Shown here in pieces: positions 1 to 6,995 of a DNA stretch of 44,332 nucleotides (position 1 is the stretch's first letter; the number at the start of each line of letters is the position of its first letter). This stretch comes from Novosphingobium sp. AP12 (GTDB lineage: Bacteria > Pseudomonadota > Alphaproteobacteria > Sphingomonadales > Sphingomonadaceae): contig NZ_AKKE01000045.1 of NCBI RefSeq assembly GCF_000281975.1, positions 1 to 44,332 of the forward strand, given 5' to 3'. The position numbers and the translations under genes were made by a program. The notes under the pieces were generated by a model. It was not told where the DNA came from. It was given only the letters and a program-made list of their open reading frames with translations, and ran no database searches.

Positions 1-53
1 CAATGTCTAGGGCCGTTGGTATCAGGTGTCGCGGCTTCGAGGGGTTTCACGCG

Positions 54-913
54 ATGCTTGTCAATATTTAGGCCCTGCGCGTCATGGCTGCGCTGCTGGT
101 CGCAATCGTCCACCTCGAGGTGCTGGGCGCGGCGCTCGGCCAGGGAGGCGCTTTTTTCGATCTGTTCGCAGTGGGTGTCGACCTCTTTTTCGTGATCAAC
201 GGCTTCATCATGATGCACACCCACGTCGCGAGGGTCGGTTTCCTCGGGGCGTTTTTTAGCCAGCAGAGTGATCTCGCATCGCGCCGCTCTACTGGCTGCT
301 GATCCTGGCGGTCTTCACTCTGGCGCTGGCCGATCCCGTGCTGCTTGGCGGCACGCGCGCGGATTTTGACGCGCTGCAGCGTTCGCTCGCCTTCGTGCCG
401 CACCTGCCAGCCGATGGCACCGTGCGGCCAGTCCTGTTCTTAGGGTGGTCGCTGAATCTGGAGATAGCGTTCTACCTGCTTTTTGCGTCGGCGTTGGCGA
501 TATCGGACGTGGGCAAGCGGGTGGCTCTGGGCATTGCACTGCTGGCCTTAACAGTCGCGCTTGGAATAGCGTTGCATGGTGCCCTGCCGCCGGAGTTGCA
601 GTTCCTCACGCAGCGAATTCTGCGCAAATTTGCTGCGTGAATGGGGATTGGTTGGCTTTATCCGCGCCTCCCCGTGTCGCGGGCCTTGGCGCGATGTGCC
701 GCCGCAGCCGGAGGGCTTGCGCTCGTCGCGCTGGTCGCGGGCGCGCGGTGGCCGCTGCCGGGCGGCAGGCGGCTTTCGCTCCCGCCAGCAGCAATCCTGG
801 TGCTGGCGGCCATCTTGCCGAAAAAGGGGGGATCGCGATTCGCTGGCGCCCGCTTCAGCGAATCGCCACGCCGACACTCGCCCCTTGGCAGCCGACGGGC
901 TGGTCGCTTTTGA
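54..913 (+). pseudogene. Broken acyltransferase-3 family gene (ExoZ-like)
   Basis: The translated pieces together read as an integral-membrane acyltransferase of the family that O-acetylates exopolysaccharide. The likely start is ATG at 54, read as M-L-V-N-I, then a TAG at 69-71 where the family usually has a residue just before 'ALRVMAALLV'. The frame continues through the 'AVGVDLFFVINGFIMMH' segment typical of ExoZ proteins. It then shifts near 265-280, where the other frame resumes at 'RIAPLYWLL'. A further in-frame TGA lies at 638-640, just before 'MGIGWLYPRLP'. With two stops and one frameshift the gene cannot make a normal product. The C-terminal part beyond about 800 is not recognisable, so the 3' boundary is approximate. 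The family call rests on motif recall; the lesions are seen directly. Confidence 0.72.
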
Positions 914-1119
914 GGTATGACCGCCATGGAGGCGTGCTCACGGTATGGACTTCATGGCTGCCACTTCGGCCGGACTGCATCGCCTTGCGAACGCACGCCA
1001 TTCCCGCTCCGCTGATCTCTCGTGTTGATGGACGCTGGTGACCTGCTTGTGAGTTGGCTATTTCGAAAGGCAACCACGCGACGCGGACGCTCATGCGCTT
1101 TCTCGCCGCATAGCATGAT

Positions 1120-2472
1120 TCAGCGCGAAGTTTCTGCCAATCGCCGCTCGTCTTCGCGGTCGATCGCCAGCAGAGACACATACTTGCTCTCCGACATCAT
1201 GACGGCTGAGAACAAGCTCACCGCGCCGGCCACGAGGATATAGCACGCGATGGGCAGCCAGTCGTCGTATTCGCGAAGCAGCGCCGTTCCGATGAGGGGG
1301 GCCCAGGATCCGGCAAAGATTGCCGTGACCTGGTAGCCAAGCGAGACGCCGGAATAACGCATGCGCGTCGGAAACATCTCGGCCATGATCGCTGGCTGGG
1401 CCGCATACATCAGGGCGTGCACGATCATGCCCAGGAAGATCGAGCAGAGGATGACGAGCAGGCTGCCGGTCCCGAACATGGGAAAGGCCACGAATGGCCA
1501 CACCATGGTGAGCGCAGCGCCTGTGATGTAGATTGGGCGGCGCCCAATCCTGTCGGCCAACGCGCCGAACAACGGAATAACCACGGCGTGCAGGATGTGC
1601 GCGCAGAAAAGAAGGGTCAGGATACTCGTGGTCCGAACGCCGATATGCGCGAGGTAGGTTATCGAGAAGGTCACGACCATGTAGTAGAGGATGTTCTCTC
1701 CCACGCGCAGTCCCATCGCGGTGAAAACGCCGCGGGGATAGCGGCGGAACACTTCGACAAGGCCGTAGCCGGCGTGCGCGCGCTCCTCCGCCTCTGCCTT
1801 GGCTGCTTCAAAGATCGGCGAGTCCGTTACCTGGGTCCGGATGTAGTATCCGATGCCGACGATCACGGCCGAAAGCCAGAAGCCGATACGCCAGCCCCAC
1901 GCCAGGAACTCCGCGTCGGAAAGGGTCGCGGACAGCACCAGCAGTACGATCGTAGCCAGCAGGTTGCCCAGCGGTACTCCGGCCTGCGGAAAACTGCCCC
2001 AGAATGCTCGGCTGCGGTTCGGGCTATGCTCTGCCACAAGCAGGACCGCGCCGCCCCATTCGCCTCCCAGTGCGAAGCCCTGAACGAAGCGGAGCGTCAC
2101 CAGCAGGACCGGCGCCCAGTAGCCGATACCGGAGAAGGTCGGCAGACACCCCATCAGGAACGTGGAACACCCGATAAGCATGAGGCTGAACTGGAGCAGC
2201 GACTTTCGCCCGATCTTGTCTCCGATATGCCCGAAAACAATGCCCCCAAGCGGCCGGGCGATGAAGCCCACAGCATAAGTCGCAAAAGCGGCGATGACGC
2301 CGTCGAGCTCGTTGCCAGTCGCCGGAAAGAACAGTTTACCGAAGATCAGTGTAGCCGCGGTCCCGTAAAGGAAGAACTCGTACCACTCGACGATGGTCCC
2401 GGCCATCGAAGCGCCAACCACCTTCCGCAGATAGGGGAGATCGGCGGTGTGCTCGTGATCCATTGCTTCCAC
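1120..2472 (-). CDS. MFS transporter, metabolite:H+ symporter (MHS) family
   Basis: This is a 450-residue, 12-helix permease of the inner membrane, expected to import a small organic acid or betaine-like solute with protons. Evidence includes the MHS-type N-terminus 'GTIVEWYEFFLYGT', the cytoplasmic-loop motif 'GHIGDKIGRK' (near residue 82), 'RFVQGFALGGEWGGA' (near 128), and a second loop motif 'ALADRIGRRP' in the C-terminal half. The length is normal for the family. The start could be either of two nearby ATGs three codons apart. It stands alone on the minus strand inside a decayed exopolysaccharide region, with no enzyme beside it, so the substrate cannot be inferred. Related MHS members carry shikimate, ketoglutarate, proline/betaine or dicarboxylates. 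Confidence 0.88.
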   Translation of the reverse strand: MEAMDHEHTADLPYLRKVVGASMAGTIVEWYEFFLYGTAATLIFGKLFFPATGNELDGVIAAFATYAVGFIARPLGGIVFGHIGDKIGRKSLLQFSLMLIGCSTFLMGCLPTFSGIGYWAPVLLVTLRFVQGFALGGEWGGAVLLVAEHSPNRSRAFWGSFPQAGVPLGNLLATIVLLVLSATLSDAEFLAWGWRIGFWLSAVIVGIGYYIRTQVTDSPIFEAAKAEAEERAHAGYGLVEVFRRYPRGVFTAMGLRVGENILYYMVVTFSITYLAHIGVRTTSILTLLFCAHILHAVVIPLFGALADRIGRRPIYITGAALTMVWPFVAFPMFGTGSLLVILCSIFLGMIVHALMYAAQPAIMAEMFPTRMRYSGVSLGYQVTAIFAGSWAPLIGTALLREYDDWLPIACYILVAGAVSLFSAVMMSESKYVSLLAIDREDERRLAETSR

Positions 2473-2524
2473 ATCCTAACCCTTCGACGCTGGCGGCGCA
2501 GGGACATGTTGCAGCGCATTCAAC

Positions 2525-2538
2525 GCGACTCAAGTCGC
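2525..2538. promoter_or_regulatory. Palindrome upstream of the MHS transporter
   Basis: GCGACT-CA-AGTCGC is a perfect 6-bp inverted repeat 53 bp before the transporter start. It is a plausible operator for an unlinked regulator, or a small hairpin in the 5' untranslated region. No regulator gene lies beside it, so its role is inferred from position alone. Confidence 0.3.
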
Positions 2539-2640
2539 TAGAAGGATAGGGGGGATTGGTTTGACAGTGATAGCGCCCCGCCGGTTTCGGATTGGAGTAG
2601 GTCTTCGGTGGGCCGGAATGTCACTCGCGTTGCTGTCGGA

Positions 2641-2962
2641 TCAGAAGGAAGGATAGCGCCAGGCAGTAATCCGGCGAATCTCGTACTTGCCCGGAAATTT
2701 GGTTGTCTGGTCGGCGTATCGGCCCCAGGCGCCGGCCACCGCAAGGTTGGCGATCAGATAGGCATCCCGCTCATTCCGCGCAGCAACCGTCGGCGCGGTT
2801 GCGACAGGTTGGCGATCGACGAACCAGGTCAATTCCTGAGGGCCCCACAAAAGCCCATATCGATGGTGGCCGCCGAAGCGTCGAACTGGAGGCGTACTCG
2901 TTTCGTCTGCTTCCGTTGGACCGCGATCACCGTACAGAAGATCGTGCGTGGATCGCCCTGTC
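2641..2962 (-). pseudogene. 3' remnant of a GH16 family glycanase (ExoK-like)
   Basis: On the minus strand one frame reads 'HHRYGLLWGPQELTWFVD', then 'YLIANLAVAGAWGRY', then 'TTKFPGKYEIRRITAWRYP'. This is the conserved C-terminal third of glycoside hydrolase family 16 beta-glucanases, where 'YxIANLAVGG' and a closing 'I-RAW' strand are hallmarks. The catalytic ExDxxE region, which lies upstream in the family, is absent: the frame runs into the end of the IS21 remnant at about 2963 and a stop follows at about 2975. The gene has therefore lost its 5' portion at the insertion. In succinoglycan clusters a GH16 enzyme (ExoK) trims the polymer, which fits the ExoZ- and ExoA-like neighbours. The first ATG-like codon in the fragment (2850) is internal and does not define a gene. 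Confidence 0.68.
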
Positions 2963-3390
2963 TGTTGATTGCACTAAGAAGTGACCCGGGGGGCGTATAA
3001 ATTTCCATTGAGAATTGACCCATGTTTTACTCGCCTCCGGCTGCCAGACGGAGGGTCGTGGAGTGATCGACATGGACTTACTCAGTGTGATCCGCCGGTG
3101 GCATTTCCGGCAGGAGATTTCCATTCGGGAGTTCAAGCGCCGGACTGGCCTATCTCGTAACACCATCCGTAAATATCTGCGTTCTGATGCGCTTAAGCCC
3201 AGCTTCAAGGTTCCGGTCCGGCCGAGCAAACTCGCCCCATTTGCCGAGAAGCTGACGGCTTGGCTGCGGGTGGAATCCAAGAAATCACACAAACAGAAGC
3301 GGATCTTTAAGCAGTTGTACGTTGATCTGGTGAAGCTGGGTTACGATGGCTCTTATAACCGGGTGGCCGCCTTTGCCCGGCGGTGGCGGA
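2963..3390 (+). mobile_element. Truncated IS21-family insertion sequence remnant (left end)
   Basis: The segment begins with 'TGTTGATTGCACTAAGAAGT', followed by a GTGACCC box near 2981 and a TTGACCC box near 3015. Repeated boxes of this kind sit near the ends of IS21-family elements. It then enters the start of an istA reading frame. The rest of istA, all of istB and the right end are missing; similarity stops at about 3390, inside the coding region of the next gene. The left boundary is placed by the abrupt end of the GH16 frame and the TG start typical of IS21 ends, so it may be off by some bases. No target-site duplication can be read because only one end is left. Confidence 0.62.
3072..3390 (+). 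pseudogene. istA transposase, N-terminal fragment
   Basis: From ATG 3072 the frame gives about 106 residues: 'MDLLSVIRRWHFRQ', an Arg-rich helix-turn-helix region ('REFKRRTGLSRNTIRKYL') and 'LVKLGYDGSYNRVAAFARRW'. This is the N-terminal DNA-binding part of IS21-family IstA. The DDE catalytic domain is absent. The frame stays open past 3390 only because it runs out of frame through the glycosyltransferase gene, and that downstream part has no transposase similarity. The fragment should be inactive. It overlaps the apparent start of the following gene in another frame. Confidence 0.72.
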
Positions 3391-4494
3391 CCGAGCTTCA
3401 GCGATGTGCTGATAGTCGTACCGTGTCTCGACGAAGAAGCACATCTACCGGCCCTATTGGTAGGGTTACTGCGCAATGCGGGGGGCGCGCTCGTGGTCGT
3501 GGCGGATGGCGGCAGCAAGGACGGCAGCCGCGCGATCGTCACCGACCTGAGCAGGAATCACGCAAACCTGGTTCTGCTCGACAACCCCCGCCGTATTCAG
3601 AGCGCAGCATTGAACCTCGCTGCACGTCGTTTCGGCATAGGCCACAAGTGGCTGCTACGCATCGACGCGCATGCGGAATATCCCGATCATTTCGTCGATC
3701 GTCTGTGCCAAGCTGCGAGGGAGACAAGCGCGACTTCCGTAGTGGTACCCATGGTCACGAGCGGGCACACCTGCTTCCAGAAGGCTGCGGCGGCGGCGCA
3801 GAATTCGGTCCTGGGCACGGGCGGTGCGCCGCACCGGCACATGGGCTCTGCACAGTGGGTGGACCATGGACACCACGCCCTTTTCGACCTGCGTCTATTC
3901 ATGGCCGTCGGCGGGTATGACGAGCATTTTGCCGCCAACGAGGACGCTGAACTTGACCGCAGGCTGATTGCAGCAGGTGGGCGGATATGGCTGGAGCCAC
4001 GAGCTGCGATATTTTATTTCCCTCGCAAATCGATAGGTTCGCTATTTCGCCAGTACCATAACTATGGGAAAGGCCGTGCGCGCAACCTCAAGCGTCATCC
4101 GGCACCCATCAAGGTACGTCAGCTACTCCCGTTGGGGATCATTCCCGCTATGCTTGCAGGCTTGGCAGGCATTTCGCTGGCACCGCTGCATCCCGAGGCG
4201 CTCCTGCTCGTATCGCCGGTCCTTTGCTGGATGGTCGGCGCGTTGGGCATCGGGCTGCTATTGGGTTGTCGCGCAAGATCGATGTGCGGCGCGGGAGCCG
4301 GCATCGCCGCCGTGACGATGCATGCGGCATGGTCGTTGGGCTTCATCGGAGAGGCTCTGTCCAGAAGCCCGTTGCCGGCGGGGCCTCGCTCATTTTGCTT
4401 CGACTTTGACGATCTTCCGGCCAGCGATGTGTCCGAGATGCCTGAGGAGATGCCGTTGCGATCTGAAATGCAGCTGGCGCTGCAGGCGTTCTGA
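3346..4494 (+). CDS. Family 2 glycosyltransferase, succinoglycan ExoA-like, 5' end fused to IS remnant
   Basis: Encodes a membrane-associated GT2 enzyme that would add a sugar to a lipid-linked exopolysaccharide repeat unit. The GT-A fold starts at 'VLIVVPCLDEEAHLPALL' (residues 21-38), followed by 'VADGGSKDGS', a 'RIDAHAEYP' metal-binding motif and 'ANEDAELDRRL'. 'YGKGRARNLKRH' and two to three hydrophobic helices close the C-terminal half, the ExoA arrangement. The ATG at 3346 and the first 14 or so residues lie in IS21-derived DNA, read in a different frame from istA. The native start appears to have been replaced at the junction near 3390-3400. GTG at 3406 is an alternative start but would begin inside the first beta strand. 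The catalytic core looks complete, so activity is possible if it is translated. Its cluster partners are broken. Confidence 0.75.
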   Translation: MALITGWPPLPGGGGPSFSDVLIVVPCLDEEAHLPALLVGLLRNAGGALVVVADGGSKDGSRAIVTDLSRNHANLVLLDNPRRIQSAALNLAARRFGIGHKWLLRIDAHAEYPDHFVDRLCQAARETSATSVVVPMVTSGHTCFQKAAAAAQNSVLGTGGAPHRHMGSAQWVDHGHHALFDLRLFMAVGGYDEHFAANEDAELDRRLIAAGGRIWLEPRAAIFYFPRKSIGSLFRQYHNYGKGRARNLKRHPAPIKVRQLLPLGIIPAMLAGLAGISLAPLHPEALLLVSPVLCWMVGALGIGLLLGCRARSMCGAGAGIAAVTMHAAWSLGFIGEALSRSPLPAGPRSFCFDFDDLPASDVSEMPEEMPLRSEMQLALQAF

Positions 4495-4646
4495 CGGGCT
4501 GACTGTTTATCGTGGGCCGCCTCGCCGTCCTGGCCTCGGTTCCTGGCTGCGTAGGTCAACCCGTCACACCGCGTTACGACGACGCGGCAGTCGAGGCGTG
4601 GACGGACTTGCCAAGTCGGGCTGCTGCGCTGCACAAGGCCGTTTCA

Positions 4647-5225
4647 ATGCGCATTGCCATTATCGACGAAAGCGCTGCACGCGCCTCGATCATCCAGGAG
4701 GGTCTTGCGACTCTGGAAGACTGCGAGCTTTTTGTGGTGACCGATCGGCGTGGGCTGTTGGCCCGCGTCGCGGGTTTCGATCCTGACATCGTGTTGATGG
4801 ATCTGGGCAATCCGTCTCGGGACGTGCTGGAAGAATACTTCGCGGTCAGCCGAGCTTTGCAGCGACCGATCGCCATGTTCGTCGACGAGTCGGACGACGA
4901 GTCGATCATCGCCTCCGTCGATGCCGGCGTCTCCAGTTACGTCGTGGATGGCCTTGCACCGAACAGGATCCGCCCGATTCTCGATCTCGCGGTTACGCGC
5001 TTCAATGCATTCTCCAGGCTGCAGCGGGATCTGGCTGAAGCCAAGGGGCAACTCGCCGAGCGCGACGCCGTCGACAAGGCGAAGCGCATTCTGATGGACA
5101 CTCGCGGATTGCCCGAGCCCAAGGCCTATGCGGAAATGCGCAAGGCGGCGATGAACCAAGGCAAGCGTATCGTCGACATTGCCGAGGCGATCGTGACTGC
5201 GCACAAGCTTATGGGAGGCGCATGA
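4647..5225 (+). CDS. nasT: NasT, ANTAR-domain antitermination response regulator
   Basis: About 192 residues. The N-terminal receiver-like domain begins 'MRIAIIDESAARASIIQ' and has the acceptor-position Asp in 'IVLMDLGNP'. A coiled helix ('LQRDLAEAKGQLAERDAVDKA') leads into the C-terminal ANTAR three-helix bundle ('KAKRILMDTRGLPEPKAYAE', 'AEAIVTAHKLMGG'). In the known NasS-NasT system, NasT binds two-hairpin RNA leaders and prevents transcription termination, while NasS holds it inactive without nitrate or nitrite. The frame is open back to 4512, but the upstream residues do not match the family and the receiver strand begins at 4647, so I place the start there (weak AAGG box). nasS follows one base after the stop. 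Both expected RNA targets occur downstream (6857-6964 and 12640-12745). Confidence 0.92.
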   Translation: MRIAIIDESAARASIIQEGLATLEDCELFVVTDRRGLLARVAGFDPDIVLMDLGNPSRDVLEEYFAVSRALQRPIAMFVDESDDESIIASVDAGVSSYVVDGLAPNRIRPILDLAVTRFNAFSRLQRDLAEAKGQLAERDAVDKAKRILMDTRGLPEPKAYAEMRKAAMNQGKRIVDIAEAIVTAHKLMGGA

Positions 5226-5226
5226 T

Positions 5227-6465
5227 GTGCACCGCCCATCCCGGGAGAGTACTCGCGTGACGAGCGAACTGACGATTGGCTTCCTGCCGCTGGTAGATGC
5301 CTGCCTGCCCATCCTGGCGCACGAGCATGGATTTGCCGAAGAGGCAGGTGTTTCCCTGCGGCTCGTCAAGGACATGAGTTGGGCGACGGTGCTCGACCGA
5401 TTGCTCTACGGTCACAGCGATGCCGCGCATCTCGTGGTGCCGCTGGCGATTGCGACCACTCTGGGGCGGGGGAGGCCGGCGCAGCCGCTGGCGGTCCCGT
5501 TCGTACTGGGGCTCAACGGCAACGCGGTCACCCTGCGGCCTCAACTGGCGCAGCGAGTAAGGCCGGAAGGGCGCATCGGTGAGCCAGCGCAGGTAGGGGC
5601 TGGGCTTCGCAAGATCGTGCAGGAACGGCTCGCGGCGGGAAACCCACTGCGGTTCGGCGTCGTCCATCGCTATTCCAGCCACAACTACATGCTGCGCTAC
5701 TGGCTCGCTGCGTGCGGCATCCAGCCGGATCGCGACGTCGAGATCACGACGGTGGCGCCGCCGTTCTGCGCCGATGCGCTGGCGCAGGGCGATGTCGATG
5801 GCATCTGCGTGGGCGAGCCGTGGAACAGCGTCGCGGTGGAGCAGGGGGCGGGTGAGATCGTGCTTTCCACTGCGCAGATATGGCGGCGCGGCGTCGAGAA
5901 GGTGCTGGCGATGCGCGAGCCCGTGCTCGACGAGAAGCGCGATGCGGTTGAGGCGTTGATCCGCGCGCTCTGCCGGGCGGGAGCGCATTTCGTGGATCCT
6001 GCGAACTGGGAGCAGAACGCGGCGATCCTCGCACGGCCGGAGTATCTCGACGGGTCCGCTGAACTGATCCGGCGGGCGATTTCTGACCAGTTGCTGATCG
6101 CGCGCGGCGGGGCGCTGATCCATTATCCGGACTTCATGTTCCAGTATCGAGAGGCGGCGAACTTCCCGTGGGTCAGCCAGGCGGAGTGGCTCTACACGCA
6201 GATGGTGCGCTGGGATTCGCTGCAATTCGACGCCGGCGATGCGGCGAAGGCGGCGCGGGTGTTCCGGCCCGACGTCTACCGCGCCGCGCTGCTGGGAACC
6301 GGGGAGCCGCTGCCCGGCGCCAGCTCCAAGGTTGAGGGCAGCCTTGCCGCGCGGACCGTGGTGGGGACGCAGCAGGGTGCCATGATGCTGGAAGCGAACA
6401 GTTTCTTCGACGGCAAGGTGTTCGATCCGCATCACATCGAGGGCTATCTTGCAGGGCTGCCGTAA
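5227..6465 (+). CDS. nasS: NasS, cytoplasmic nitrate/nitrite sensor (NrtA-like fold)
   Basis: This 412-residue NrtA/CmpA-type periplasmic-binding-protein fold has no signal peptide or lipobox, as expected for the cytosolic sensor NasS rather than a transporter subunit. Shared elements with the downstream NrtA include 'LTIGFLPLVDACLPILA', 'LGLNGNAVTL', 'FGVVHRYSSHNYMLRYWLAA', 'GICVGEPWN' and 'FMFQYREAANFPWVSQAEW'. NasS is known to bind NasT and release it when nitrate or nitrite is present. The GTG at 5227 follows nasT by one base, with GGAGG 9 bases upstream. GTG at 5257 with GGGAGAG is a second good candidate and gives a more typical N-terminus. The pair is clearly co-transcribed and precedes the genes it should control. 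Confidence 0.9.
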   Translation: MHRPSRESTRVTSELTIGFLPLVDACLPILAHEHGFAEEAGVSLRLVKDMSWATVLDRLLYGHSDAAHLVVPLAIATTLGRGRPAQPLAVPFVLGLNGNAVTLRPQLAQRVRPEGRIGEPAQVGAGLRKIVQERLAAGNPLRFGVVHRYSSHNYMLRYWLAACGIQPDRDVEITTVAPPFCADALAQGDVDGICVGEPWNSVAVEQGAGEIVLSTAQIWRRGVEKVLAMREPVLDEKRDAVEALIRALCRAGAHFVDPANWEQNAAILARPEYLDGSAELIRRAISDQLLIARGGALIHYPDFMFQYREAANFPWVSQAEWLYTQMVRWDSLQFDAGDAAKAARVFRPDVYRAALLGTGEPLPGASSKVEGSLAARTVVGTQQGAMMLEANSFFDGKVFDPHHIEGYLAGLP

Positions 6466-6486
6466 GACGCCGCGGGTGACTGGAAT

Positions 6487-6711
6487 TTAATCGCAGGCCA
6501 TTTCGCCGCCGCTTCGGGCTGGGGGTTTGTTGATGAAATACATGCGCGTGCGATCTTCCTTGTAGGCCGGGGCAGAGGCGATTCCGACGATGTGAAAGAA
6601 CCCTGCGCGAAGGTAGCATCGCCTGGCGGTGTAGGAAAATCGGTTGGCGACCTCGTCGCCCGTCCGCCGACCGGCATCGCCTGAGGAGTAGCCGAAGCGA
6701 AGGCGACGAAT
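6487..6711 (-). other. Protein-like open frame with no standard start, between nasS and nrtA
   Basis: On the minus strand an uninterrupted frame of 74 codons runs between TAA at 6712-6714 and TAA at 6487-6489. It reads 'RRLRFGYSSGDAG', then 'GDEVANRFSYTARRCYLRAG', then 'FFHIVGIASAPAYKED' and 'TRMYFINKPPA'. The composition looks like real protein and third codon positions are mostly G or C. Yet there is no ATG, GTG or TTG before the ATG in 'RMYF', so it cannot be called a gene with a conventional start. It may be a gene remnant, a repeated intergenic element that happens to be open, or an ORF using ATT. The rest of the 6466-6774 gap shows nothing else on either strand. Confidence 0.3.
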
Positions 6712-6774
6712 TTAGAACGGCCGAATTTTTCCGTTTCTTCTCCGCACTTGCGGGCTTCCGGGTAAGCATCGGAA

Positions 6775-6790
6775 AGGCGCGAAACGTGCT
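6775..6790 (+). promoter_or_regulatory. Possible sigma-54 promoter for nrtA
   Basis: AGGCGCGAAACGTGCT has the GG-N10-GC spacing of sigma-54 promoters and matches about 9 of 12 fixed positions of TGGCACG-N4-TTGCW. Nitrogen-assimilation operons are commonly NtrC/sigma-54 driven, and the site would start a transcript near 6801, some 55 bases ahead of the ANTAR leader. No NtrC site was recognised and the -24 element is imperfect. Confidence 0.35.
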
Positions 6791-6856
6791 GCGCTGCAAA
6801 AAAGCGCTTTACGCCAAGTCGGCGAATCGCTTACATGTCGGGCAAGCAGAACGGTC

Positions 6857-6923
6857 GGCTCCCAAGGAAGGGAACCCTCAAGCACCGTTCCGTGGCTTTC
6901 AAGAACAGTGGCAACGTGGCCGC
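6857..6923 (+). promoter_or_regulatory. ANTAR target RNA, two-hairpin antiterminator leader of nrtA
   Basis: Hairpin P1 (6857-6876) pairs GGCTCCC with GGGAACC (one C-A mismatch) around the hexaloop AAGGAA. Hairpin P2 (6908-6923) pairs GTGGC with GCCGC around AACGTG. Both loops have A at position 1 and G at position 4, the determinant described for RNAs bound by ANTAR proteins. The P2 3' arm is also the first strand of the terminator at 6919-6964, so P2 and terminator exclude each other. NasT bound to P1-P2 should let transcription enter nrtA. The linker is 31 bases. Confidence 0.85.
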
Positions 6924-6964
6924 CCGATGTAGTCCAACCGGACTTTACGTCGAGGCGGCTTTTT
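6919..6964 (+). terminator. Conditional intrinsic terminator (attenuator) before nrtA
   Basis: GCCGCC (6919-6924) pairs with GGCGGC (6954-6959). Inner pairing is CGA/TCG, GTA/TAC and GTCC/GGAC around an AACC loop, and five T residues follow (6960-6964). It ends 31 bases before the nrtA ATG, and its first strand overlaps ANTAR hairpin P2. Confidence 0.87.
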
Positions 6965-6995
6965 CGCGTTTTGCCGTCAGGCGGGGTTGGTTTCG

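Noticed and set aside
2608..3000. Plus-strand frame before the IS21 remnant
   Set aside because: The minus strand here reads clearly as GH16 sequence, so the plus-strand frame is its shadow.
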